DNA from: Candidatus Sulfotelmatobacter sp.
GTDB taxonomy: Bacteria > Acidobacteriota > Terriglobia > Terriglobales > SbA1
Length of the DNA: 12,415 bases
Direction: 5' to 3'
NCBI GenBank assembly: GCA_030151135.1
Contig: JASLEQ010000264.1
Location: 1-12,415 of the forward strand
A program made the position numbers and the translations under genes. Below, piece by piece: positions 1 through 8,169 of the stretch. The notes under the pieces are model-generated. The model searched no databases, was not told the origin of the DNA, and saw only the letters and a program-made list of their open reading frames with translations. Positions within the stretch are counted from its first letter, which is position 1; each line of letters starts with the position of its first letter.

Positions 1-786
1 CCAGCATACAAGGAAGGCAAACAACAGAAATGCCATCCAACTGATGAGTAATGTGTCCAACATGCGCGGATCCATCGAACCTCCGCCGCCGATCACCGGT
101 TGGGGATGCTGGGTACGGAAGAACCAGATCGAAAAGTACACCAGGGGAACATCCAGCGCGCCGAATACGGCCAATGCCGCAGCGAGCATCTGGGTCTGCG
201 CGCTGTTCGAAAAACGCCGCAGAACAAGATAGCTGACATAGATCAGCCACAAAACCAATGTTGAGGTCAGCCGGATATCGCCTGGCGCCCACCAGATTCC
301 CCAGACCGGACGCGCCCAGAGAGGCCCAGTCACCAGGACGATCGTGCAGAAAACGACGCCAACTTCAGCCGATGTGACGGCCAGGACATCGAGCTTTTGT
401 CCGGGAAACCATTTGCCAATCAAAAGATAAAAAATCGGGATCAACACGACCGTGGTAGCCACGGCGCTGGGACGCATCCCTTTCGGAATCATCGCCTGCA
501 CCGCGGGGATGAAGGTGGCGATTACGCCTGCGACTCCAATCGCAATCACGATCCACTTGGCCGCGGTCCTGGTCGAAAGCTTCGCACTGGCTAGATATTG
601 GATCGATGCAACGAAGTTAATGAAGAACAGAAGAAATGCGGTCCAGGCAGAAGGCACGTGGTAATAAATGATGCGGTAAACATCTCCCTGCATGGCGTCA
701 GTCGGAGCGACCACCAAGGCCTCATACAAGGCATACGCAAGGAGGACGACCGTCACGATCGACAGAATGGGGAAGAGACGTTTCAT
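1..786 (-). CDS. ccmC: CcmC-like heme handling protein of cytochrome c maturation (partial, C-terminus beyond the left edge)
   Basis: Inner-membrane protein that presents heme to CcmE in System I cytochrome c maturation. It is open from ATG at 786 to position 1 (262 codons, no stop). The ATG overlaps the ccmB stop as ATGA, which fixes the start. Visible features: the first heme-ligand region around H43 (YYHVPSAW), the SAEVG segment at 139-143, a WWD-type block at 162-175 (WGIWW, then RLTS), and the second His H227 (RTQHPQP). Membrane segments lie near 4-24, 47-65, 134-155, 176-190 and 200-222. Two oddities: the first His is about 119 residues from the WWD block, against roughly 65 in E. coli CcmC as I recall it, because of an extra stretch (about 70-125) with two more hydrophobic segments; and the usual WxWD is replaced by WAPGD. 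CcmD and CcmF are not visible and could lie beyond the edge. The family is clear; the variant features need alignment. Confidence 0.9.
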   Translation of the reverse strand, partial: MKRLFPILSIVTVVLLAYALYEALVVAPTDAMQGDVYRIIYYHVPSAWTAFLLFFINFVASIQYLASAKLSTRTAAKWIVIAIGVAGVIATFIPAVQAMIPKGMRPSAVATTVVLIPIFYLLIGKWFPGQKLDVLAVTSAEVGVVFCTIVLVTGPLWARPVWGIWWAPGDIRLTSTLVLWLIYVSYLVLRRFSNSAQTQMLAAALAVFGALDVPLVYFSIWFFRTQHPQPVIGGGGSMDPRMLDTLLISWMAFLLFAFLVCW

Positions 787-1460
787 TCCGCGTGCAAAAT
801 TGTTGAGAAAAGTCCCAGACAAGCAGTAGTAAACACCACATCGTAGGTGAGAAGCAACACGATGTAGAAATGAGCGGAGTTCTCTCCGGTTAAAACCGCC
901 GTGGTTCCCGCCACCATTCCGAGTACTGCCGGGATCGATATCGGAAATAGCAGCAAGGGCAACATGATCTCGCGGCTGCGCGTGCGCAATGACATCGCGG
1001 CAAAGAACGTTCCGTTCACCACCAGCGCCCACGTACCCAACAGGGCAATGGGCAATAGCTGCCATGCCGGCCCCAGCACATGCAAGTTGTAAAAGATGAC
1101 GAACAGCGGCACCATCAGGCACTCGAGCACGCTGACGAATAGGAAGTTGCCCAACGCTTTCGCCAGGAATAGCGCATTGGCCGGCGCGGGAGAGACACGG
1201 AAACCGTCGAGGACCTGATTGCGCAACTCGCGTGCCCACGTCTGATTCAATGCAACGACGGCCGCAAATAGAAAGGCCACCCAAACCAATCCGCCGACAA
1301 TATGCCGCGACTCTTCGGCAAGCGGGTCGAAAGAGAAAACAAAGATCACCACCACTAGAAGCGAGAAGAACAGCATCGAGTTCAGCGCGTCTTTCGAGCG
1401 CCATTCGAGGCGAACATCTTTGACGAGCGTCGCGAGCGTGAGCGACCAGAACGAATTCAT
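783..1460 (-). CDS. ccmB: Heme ABC-type exporter permease CcmB
   Basis: Permease subunit of the CcmAB(C) complex that uses ATP to release holo-CcmE during cytochrome c maturation. The protein has 225 residues, close to the usual 220. The N-terminus carries the family pattern KDVRLEWRSKDALNSMLFF, and six hydrophobic segments follow at about 29-43, 55-72, 99-126, 132-156, 165-190 and 199-221. The conserved loop after the second segment (LNQTWARELRNQVLDGF, 71-87) also fits CcmB. Its ATG overlaps the ccmA stop as ATGA, and its own stop overlaps the ccmC start the same way, so the three genes are translationally coupled. Nothing looks broken. Confidence 0.95.
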   Translation of the reverse strand: MNSFWSLTLATLVKDVRLEWRSKDALNSMLFFSLLVVVIFVFSFDPLAEESRHIVGGLVWVAFLFAAVVALNQTWARELRNQVLDGFRVSPAPANALFLAKALGNFLFVSVLECLMVPLFVIFYNLHVLGPAWQLLPIALLGTWALVVNGTFFAAMSLRTRSREIMLPLLLFPISIPAVLGMVAGTTAVLTGENSAHFYIVLLLTYDVVFTTACLGLFSTILHAE

Positions 1461-2146
1461 TGCACGCTCCCATGCATGCCAGGATCAATGGTCGCGGTGC
1501 GATCGACGATCTGCCCGGCACGCATCCAGATGAACTCGTCCGCGGCTCCCTCCAGCAGCAGAGCCTGGTGCGTCACGACAAAGATCGTCTTTCCCGCGCC
1601 GCGCATGCCTTTCAGAAGTCCGACCATCTCGCGGGCGGAATGCACATCGACATTTGAGAACGGCTCATCCAACAGCAACACTTTCGGATTGTGCAGGATG
1701 GCGCGCGCCAGCGACATTCTTTGGCGCATTCCCTGCGAGTACTGCCCGACGCTGCGCGTCAATCCCGGATCGAGTCCGACAGCTCGAATCACATCCTGGC
1801 AAGGCCGATCTCCGGAAATTCCGTACAATCGCGCCACATACCGCAGGTTCTCCATGCCTGTCATTTCGTCATACAGCAGAGAGGGGTGCGCCATGTATCC
1901 CAGATCGCGTGTTGCTTCTCGTGGAGATTTTCCAAAAATCGCAATGGTCCCTTGAGTCGGCTGCGCCAGCCCGGCCAGGGCGCGCAACAGCGTCGTCTTC
2001 CCTGCTCCGTTATCGCCGAGGATCGCGTGGAGGCGACCGGCATCGAACTCGGCGTTGACACCTCGCAATGCCGCGAAGCGACCGAATTGCTTGATGACAT
2101 TGTGAACACTGATGACCGAGGAGCTGTTTTGCGTGGCTGTCGTCAC
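1457..2146 (-). CDS. ccmA: Heme exporter ATP-binding protein CcmA
   Basis: Cytoplasmic ABC ATPase subunit of the CcmAB(C) complex in cytochrome c maturation. The protein has 229 residues. Visible motifs: Walker A GDNGAGKT (44-51), signature YSQGMRQR (136-143) in place of LSGGQ, Walker B VLLLDEP (156-162), D-loop SNVD (164-167) and switch His H193. The YSQGM signature is typical of the CcmA/NatA-like branch; assignment to CcmA rests mainly on ccmB and ccmC following directly. The start is GTG at 2146: the in-frame stop TAG at 2159-2161 leaves little room for another start. No Shine-Dalgarno is visible upstream; instead there is an 8-base direct repeat (2159-2166 and 2172-2179). First gene of the operon, divergent from the GloVer gene. 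Confidence 0.95.
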   Translation of the reverse strand: MTTATQNSSSVISVHNVIKQFGRFAALRGVNAEFDAGRLHAILGDNGAGKTTLLRALAGLAQPTQGTIAIFGKSPREATRDLGYMAHPSLLYDEMTGMENLRYVARLYGISGDRPCQDVIRAVGLDPGLTRSVGQYSQGMRQRMSLARAILHNPKVLLLDEPFSNVDVHSAREMVGLLKGMRGAGKTIFVVTHQALLLEGAADEFIWMRAGQIVDRTATIDPGMHGSVQ

Positions 2147-2158
2147 GAGTTGGAGGAA

Positions 2159-2179
2159 CTAGCAATTTGCGCTAGCAAT
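2159..2179. repeat. Short direct repeat upstream of ccmA
   Basis: CTAGCAAT occurs at 2159-2166 and again at 2172-2179, a 13-base period, 12 bases ahead of the ccmA GTG. The intervening bases make a small dyad (TTGC-N4-GCAA on the minus strand). It could be a regulator-binding site in the ccm leader, but two short copies could also be chance. Confidence 0.35.
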
Positions 2180-2381
2180 CACGAGAAAGAATCTACGGAT
2201 TCCGGTGATTTTTTGCAAAGTGTGGATTCCGAGGCGAAGCGGTGCAGCCAAACTTCTTTGATGTTTAGCGACAATCGCAGCAAATGCCTTGCTTCAAGCA
2301 CGATTCGACGCGGTGATGCATAATGTTGACCTCGCTCGCCTGCTAGTTGAGCTCATATCAAACAGGGAAAGGGATCGGATC

Positions 2382-3599
2382 ATGCTGCCATTTCACGACG
2401 ACCGACTCGTTTCAGCCGAACGCAGTTTTTTTGCCTTCATTTGCGCAGTACTCTTTCTCGCCGCTACATCTCAAACGGCGCGGTCGCAGACTTACCAAGT
2501 TATTTACAATTTCACCGCGCAAGGGACGGATGGCGCCACGCCGTATAGCGGCCCTATTCTCGACCAGCAAGGGAACCTTTACGGCACGACATATCTCGGC
2601 GGCAGCCTGGGATCGGGTACGGTGTACCGTCTGGCGCCCACCGGATCGTCGTGGACCCATACCACGCTCTACAACTTCAAAGGCGTGCCCGACGGCTCCG
2701 GCCCGGCATTTGGCTCTCTCGTCATGGCCTCTGGCCGCTTTCTGTTTGGAACCACGGAAGGCGGCGGATATTTCGGGACCGCTTTCGCGGTTTGCACCTG
2801 CCCGCATCGTGAGTACGTGCTCCACTCGTTTGGGAAAGGAAAAGATGGTGCGCAGCCGATTGGCGGCCTCGCCCTCGATCGTGCCGGCAATCTCTACGGA
2901 ACGACCAGCGAATTCGGTGCTTATGGGTTCGGAAACGTATTTGAACTGACGCCCTCCGGCAATACCGTAACCGAGAACATTCTTTACAGTTTTGTGGGTG
3001 GAAGTGACCCGATTAATCCTGCGGCTGGGGTCACGCTTGATGCACGGGGCGAGATATACGGCAACGCTTCTCTCGGCGGGGCGTTCGGTTACGGCGCAGT
3101 GTACAAACTTTCGCGCTCCGGATCATCCTGGAAAGAAACCGTTCTTTACAACTTTCAGAATGGCACCGACGGCGCGAACCCTGTGGGCGGCGTAATTCTT
3201 GATAAAGTTGGAAACATTTATGGCACCACGTTCGACGGCGGAATCAACGGCGGAGGAACGGTCTGGGAACTGTCTCCTTCGGCTTCTGGATGGACGTTCA
3301 ACACCATCTACAGCTTCATAGGAATTTATGGCGGCCCTTATAACAAACTCACTCTCGACGGGAGCGGAGATCTCTACGGTTTCACCAATGCCGATGGCGC
3401 CAACGGCCTCGGGTCGATATTCAAGTTGACCCCAGGCAGCAATGGTTGGATCTACACCGACCTCCACGATTTTGCAGGGGGTACCGACGGCTTATTGCCC
3501 TATGGCAGCCTCGCCGTGGATGCGCGCGGAAACATCTTCGGCACGGCAGCGGTTGGAGGAACAGAGAACCAGGGACTTGTGTTCGAGATCACGCAGTAA
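2382..3599 (+). CDS. Secreted GloVer (gloeo_Verruco) tandem-repeat protein, seven repeats
   Basis: Predicted exported repeat protein of 405 residues; molecular function unknown. The ATG at 2382 is chosen because it follows a purine-rich stretch (GGGAAAGGGATCGG) and opens a signal peptide: charged N-terminus, hydrophobic core about 16-29 (FFAFICAVLFLAAT), probable cleavage around ARSQ (33-36). A TTG at 2289 and an ATG at 2316 in the same frame would bury the signal. The rest is seven repeats of about 50-55 residues, each with a YNF/YSF-like start, a GTDGA-like turn, an LDxxGNLYGTT core and a GxVxxL end, the pattern of the gloeo_Verruco repeat family. Seven repeats suggest a seven-bladed beta-propeller (inference). 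Repeat 2 is divergent and contains CTCPH, the only cysteines of the mature region I noticed. Such genes are abundant in Acidobacteria and Verrucomicrobia. No enzyme signature or C-terminal sorting domain is seen. Confidence 0.88.
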   Translation: MLPFHDDRLVSAERSFFAFICAVLFLAATSQTARSQTYQVIYNFTAQGTDGATPYSGPILDQQGNLYGTTYLGGSLGSGTVYRLAPTGSSWTHTTLYNFKGVPDGSGPAFGSLVMASGRFLFGTTEGGGYFGTAFAVCTCPHREYVLHSFGKGKDGAQPIGGLALDRAGNLYGTTSEFGAYGFGNVFELTPSGNTVTENILYSFVGGSDPINPAAGVTLDARGEIYGNASLGGAFGYGAVYKLSRSGSSWKETVLYNFQNGTDGANPVGGVILDKVGNIYGTTFDGGINGGGTVWELSPSASGWTFNTIYSFIGIYGGPYNKLTLDGSGDLYGFTNADGANGLGSIFKLTPGSNGWIYTDLHDFAGGTDGLLPYGSLAVDARGNIFGTAAVGGTENQGLVFEITQ

Positions 3600-3680
3600 A
3601 TGAAGATATCCATCCCGTAATTCAATTCCGGGCACGATCGTATTTCAAGGAATCTCAAGCCCGCGCGGCCGTATACCACA

Positions 3681-3704
3681 AATTGCACCAGAATAAGTGC
3701 AATT
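3681..3704. promoter_or_regulatory. Perfect palindrome AATTGCAC-N8-GTGCAATT upstream of perR
   Basis: Two perfect 8-base arms (3681-3688 and 3697-3704) are separated by 8 bases and end one base before the -35-like TTGACA at 3706. The position suits an operator for the perR promoter. It does not resemble the AT-rich 7-1-7 Fur/PerR box, so another regulator is possible. It could also form an RNA hairpin ending the GloVer transcript, but no U-tract follows. Confidence 0.55.
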
Positions 3705-3705
3705 C

Positions 3706-3734
3706 TTGACAAAATATCAGATTAGATATATTCC
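3706..3734 (+). promoter_or_regulatory. Candidate perR promoter
   Basis: A consensus -35 hexamer TTGACA lies at 3706-3711. The best -10 match, TATATT (3727-3732), is 15 bases downstream, a short spacer; a 17-base spacer would give TATTCC (3729-3734). Either places the transcription start within a few bases of the TTG start codon at 3744. Confidence 0.55.
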
Positions 3735-3741
3735 AAATATA
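3727..3741. promoter_or_regulatory. AT-rich palindrome TATATT-N3-AATATA, candidate PerR/Fur box
   Basis: A 15-base inverted repeat with perfect 6-base arms (3727-3732, 3736-3741) overlaps the -10 region and ends two bases before the perR start codon. Size and AT-richness resemble the 15-base PerR/Fur boxes of other bacteria, so autorepression by the downstream PerR is likely (inference). Confidence 0.55.
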
Positions 3742-3743
3742 GC

Positions 3744-4169
3744 TTGGACGCAGCAATCATCAAACAGTCTCTGGAGGGCAGCGGGTTGCGGTGTACGCCG
3801 CAGCGCTATGCCGTAATGGCATTCCTGATGGAATGCGACCGTCATCCCACGGCGGCGGAAATTTTTGAGGCGGTGAATCGCATGGATCCGCGCTCATCCC
3901 GGGCTACAACTTACAACAACCTACGAGACCTGGTGCAGGCAGGTCTAGTGCGCGAGGTGGCGGCTGAAGGTCGCGCCGCGCGCTTCGATGCAACCGGGAC
4001 TCGGCATCATCACTTCATCTGCGACCGCTGCGGAACTGTGGAAGATATGGATTGGTTCGATGTGCCCAAACCCGCGTCGGCCGCTTTGGGCAAGCGGGTT
4101 GTCAGAGAGTGCGAACTGATATTCCGAGGGCTGTGTACGAAGTGCGCGCCTCGGAGAGGTTCGCGCTAG
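3744..4169 (+). CDS. perR: PerR-type peroxide-sensing repressor (Fur family)
   Basis: Metal-dependent transcriptional repressor that in characterised relatives loses DNA binding when peroxide oxidises metal-ligand histidines. The protein has 141 residues. The N-terminal winged helix (about 5-80) carries TPQR (18-21), HPTA (34-37) and the recognition region SRATTYNNLRDL (52-63). Candidate regulatory metal ligands by alignment to B. subtilis PerR from memory are H34, D82, H88, H90 and D101; the Asp at the last position, where Fur has Glu, favours PerR. Structural zinc pairs are C93/C96 and C131/C134. The start is TTG at 3744, the only plausible one before the in-frame stop TAG at 3723; it has no Shine-Dalgarno and lies within about 12 bases of the -10. 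katG begins 145 bases downstream on the same strand, the classic PerR target, so the two are probably co-regulated and perhaps co-transcribed. Confidence 0.9.
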   Translation: MDAAIIKQSLEGSGLRCTPQRYAVMAFLMECDRHPTAAEIFEAVNRMDPRSSRATTYNNLRDLVQAGLVREVAAEGRAARFDATGTRHHHFICDRCGTVEDMDWFDVPKPASAALGKRVVRECELIFRGLCTKCAPRRGSR

Positions 4170-4238
4170 GTTCGAAGGCAAGATCGAGGATTTATCGAGA
4201 GGAATGGCGCAAGGCAATGGCCCGCGTCGATAACGAAA

Positions 4239-4280
4239 ACAATCGTACGAACCGGAACGTCAGAACCGGCTCACAATCGT
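4239..4280. repeat. Paired short direct repeats in the katG leader
   Basis: ACAATCGT occurs at 4239-4246 and 4273-4280, and GAACCGG at 4249-4255 and 4263-4269, so the two words are arranged as A-B-B-A in the same orientation. They lie 35-76 bases before the katG ATG. No PerR-like AT-rich box is seen in this leader. The function is unknown; the pattern may be incidental. Confidence 0.3.
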
Positions 4281-4296
4281 CCTGATTTCCAACTAA

Positions 4297-6576
<2,280 letters not shown>

Positions 6577-6605
6577 GTTCGTATTGATCCGCGCGGAGAC
6601 CATAT

Positions 6606-6664
6606 TGACTGACAGAAAAGACCCCACTTCCGGCAAACCCGGCCCGAAGTGGGGCACTCAGTCA
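6606..6664 (-). terminator. Hairpin terminator between katG and the lyase gene, probably serving the minus strand
   Basis: A perfect 9-base stem (CCCCACTTC at 6622-6630 with GAAGTGGGG at 6646-6654) lies between convergent genes. Read on the minus strand it is followed by TCTTTTCTG, a short U-tract, so it best terminates the lyase gene that stops at 6674. An outer 7-base pair (TGACTGA 6606-6612, TCAGTCA 6658-6664) could extend the structure. On the plus strand there is no U-tract; it may still help end katG transcription. Confidence 0.75.
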
Positions 6665-6673
6665 CATAAGCTT

Positions 6674-7837
6674 CTAGCGCATGTTTTCAAGTGCGCGCAG
6701 CAAATCCGCTCGCAAGTCTTCGAGATCTTCCAGTCCGATGTTGAGGCGCACGATCCTATACCCGTAATCGGGACGGGTCTTGGTTCTCTGCAGATCGTAA
6801 GCCACGGCGAGACTGGTTACCCCGGCCCAACTGTAGCCAATCTCGAACAACTCCAGGGCATCGACAAAACCAAGCACTTTCTCTTTTGAGAAGTCGCGGC
6901 GGAAAACAATCGAGAAAACTCCGGCGGAGCCCGAGAAATCGCGCTTCCAGAATTCGTGACCTGGGCACGATTCCAGGGCTGGATGAAGTACTAATTCAAT
7001 CTCCGGGCGGCTCGCGAGCCAACGTGCCAGTTCGAGCGCGGAGGCTTCGATCGTTTTCAATCGAACAGCCATCGTCTTCAATCCGCGAAGCGCGAGGCTG
7101 GCGTCGTCAGGCGAAGCCGCGAATCCGAGCAATTGTTGCGCAGCTCCGAGGCGGTCGAATACCTTCTTCTCAAGAGCTGTGACCGAGCCCAGCAGAAGGT
7201 CGCTGTGGCCTCCTACATACTTGGTTAGCGCCTGCATGGTGATATCGACTCCGTGTGCGAAAGCATCGAGCAGCACTCCCGCGGACCAGGTGTTATCGAG
7301 CACGACGATTGCCCCCGCACCGTGTGCGGCCTTGCAGATCGCCGGAAGGTCTTGCACTTCCATCGTGACTGATCCCGGGCTCTCGGTCCAGATGAGGCGC
7401 GTTGTGGGCTGGAAAAGAGCATCAATTCGCGATCCCAAATTTGGGTCGTAGAACGTCACATCCACTCCGAAATGCTTCAACATGCGCCCGGCAAACAGGC
7501 GATTGGGGCCGTAGATGCTGTGGGGCACCAGAATGTGATCGCCTGCCTTGAGCAGCGCCAGATTGACCAGCGAGATCGCAGACTGTCCGCCAGGAGTGAT
7601 CAGGGTGCGGTAGCCGCGCTCCAACTCACATATTCTCCCTGCCAGTTCCAGCACGGTCGGCGTTCCGTACAAGCCGTAGGTGTATCCGAATTCGTACTGG
7701 TCCCACTCGTCACTCACCGCCGCGGCATTGGGGAATAGGACGGTCGAGGCCCGATAGACGGGCGTGTTGAGAGAGCGAAACCCTTCGGGAATCTTCACAT
7801 CAGAGTGGATCAGCTGGGTATTCCATTTTTTCTGCAT
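6674..7837 (-). CDS. metC: Cystathionine beta-lyase-like PLP enzyme (Cys/Met metabolism family)
   Basis: Predicted fold-type I PLP enzyme of the trans-sulfuration family; most likely cleaves cystathionine to homocysteine, pyruvate and ammonia in methionine synthesis. The chosen ATG at 7837 gives 387 residues, typical for the family. Visible features: the phosphate-loop region YGLYGTPT (54-61), TPGGQSAIS (81-89), the cofactor-contacting Asp D181 in LDNTW, and the Schiff-base lysine K206 in LTKYVGGHSD. The GTPT version near 58-61 and overall pattern resemble the alphaproteobacterial MetC branch. By alignment from memory, the Arg that follows two residues after the active-site Tyr in E. coli MetC is Leu here (Y54-G-L56). 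An in-frame start at 7951 would translate through an intrinsic terminator, so it is rejected. No Shine-Dalgarno precedes 7837; TATAAT lies 10 bases upstream. A sulfhydrylase or gamma-lyase role is not excluded. Confidence 0.88.
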   Translation of the reverse strand: MQKKWNTQLIHSDVKIPEGFRSLNTPVYRASTVLFPNAAAVSDEWDQYEFGYTYGLYGTPTVLELAGRICELERGYRTLITPGGQSAISLVNLALLKAGDHILVPHSIYGPNRLFAGRMLKHFGVDVTFYDPNLGSRIDALFQPTTRLIWTESPGSVTMEVQDLPAICKAAHGAGAIVVLDNTWSAGVLLDAFAHGVDITMQALTKYVGGHSDLLLGSVTALEKKVFDRLGAAQQLLGFAASPDDASLALRGLKTMAVRLKTIEASALELARWLASRPEIELVLHPALESCPGHEFWKRDFSGSAGVFSIVFRRDFSKEKVLGFVDALELFEIGYSWAGVTSLAVAYDLQRTKTRPDYGYRIVRLNIGLEDLEDLRADLLRALENMR

Positions 7838-7847
7838 GCTGCAGGCG

Positions 7848-7853
7848 ATTATA
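7848..7853 (-). promoter_or_regulatory. Candidate -10 element of the lyase gene
   Basis: Exact TATAAT on the minus strand, 10 bases before the ATG at 7837 and downstream of the preceding gene's terminator. No good -35 is seen. The geometry implies a leader of only a few bases. Confidence 0.5.
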
Positions 7854-7909
7854 GTTTCGAATTTGCTCCGAGATTTGGGGCACACAGACGCCCGCCGAGG
7901 ATTTTCTGC

Positions 7910-7942
7910 TGAAATAAAAATCCCGGCGCGAGGCCGGGATTT
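7910..7942 (-). terminator. Strong intrinsic terminator of the Q/G-rich small gene
   Basis: A perfect 10-base stem (AAATCCCGGC at 7918-7927 with GCCGGGATTT at 7933-7942) encloses a 5-base loop. Read on the minus strand it runs into TTTTTATTT, a textbook rho-independent terminator. It lies 20 bases after the stop of the small gene and before the lyase promoter, so the two genes are separate transcription units. Confidence 0.9.
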
Positions 7943-7962
7943 AACGATCATCTACCTAACAA

Positions 7963-8169
7963 CTAGGATGCGCGACGTTGCTGGTCGAGATTCTCATCTT
8001 CGTTGTCGGCCTGACCGCCCTTTTTCTGTCCGCTCTGGCTGCCTTGCTGGCCAGTCTGGCCGGTCTGGTTGCGCTGTTGGTCTTGCTGACCGGATTGGTT
8101 ACCCTGCTGGTTCGACTGCTGGCCAAATTGACCGCCCTGTTGGCGGTTTTTTTCCATATCGTCTGCCAT
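7963..8169 (-). CDS. Small Gln/Gly-rich hydrophilic protein, predicted disordered
   Basis: A 68-residue protein of unknown function. The start at 8169 is chosen over an in-frame ATG at 8193 because AGGAGG (8175-8180) lies 5 bases before it, the best ribosome-binding site in the window. Composition is extreme: 21 Gln and 11 Gly in 68 residues, many Asn/Ser/Asp, one aromatic (F15) and no Cys, Trp, Tyr, Pro, His, Ile or Val. The middle (about 10-48) is imperfect QQG/QSG/QTG repeats; residues 49-52 are KKGG, followed by an acidic tail (ADNEDENLD) and a basic end. There is no signal peptide or membrane segment, so it is probably cytoplasmic. The composition fits hydrophilins and resembles KGG-type stress proteins (comparison from memory; the match is weak). 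The strong ribosome-binding site and dedicated terminator argue that it is a genuine, expressed gene. Confidence 0.82.
   Translation of the reverse strand: MADDMEKNRQQGGQFGQQSNQQGNQSGQQDQQRNQTGQTGQQGSQSGQKKGGQADNEDENLDQQRRAS

Noticed and set aside
1691..2323. Plus-strand 210-residue frame opposite ccmA
   Set aside because: Antisense to ccmA, which has all ABC ATPase motifs; the frame has no domain.
2319..2354. Possible promoter elements (CATAAT, TTGACC) before the GloVer gene
   Set aside because: Spacing to any matching partner element is wrong (over 20 bases), so no promoter is called.
2289..2381. Extended start of the GloVer gene at TTG 2289 or ATG 2316
   Set aside because: It would place over 20 charged residues ahead of the signal peptide; ATG 2382 has the better spaced purine-rich site.
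3744..4169. Assignment of the Fur-family protein as Fur, Zur or Nur rather than PerR
   Set aside because: Asp at the position of the key fifth ligand (D101) and adjacency to katG favour PerR; not fully excluded without phylogeny.
7838..7951. N-terminal extension of the lyase gene to an ATG at 7951
   Set aside because: It would read through the intrinsic terminator at 7910-7942 of the upstream gene and adds residues unlike the enzyme family.
8020..8150. Repetitive DNA that might suggest a CRISPR array or minisatellite
   Set aside because: Repeats are irregular, very short and follow the codons of the Gln/Gly-rich protein; there are no uniform repeats or spacers.
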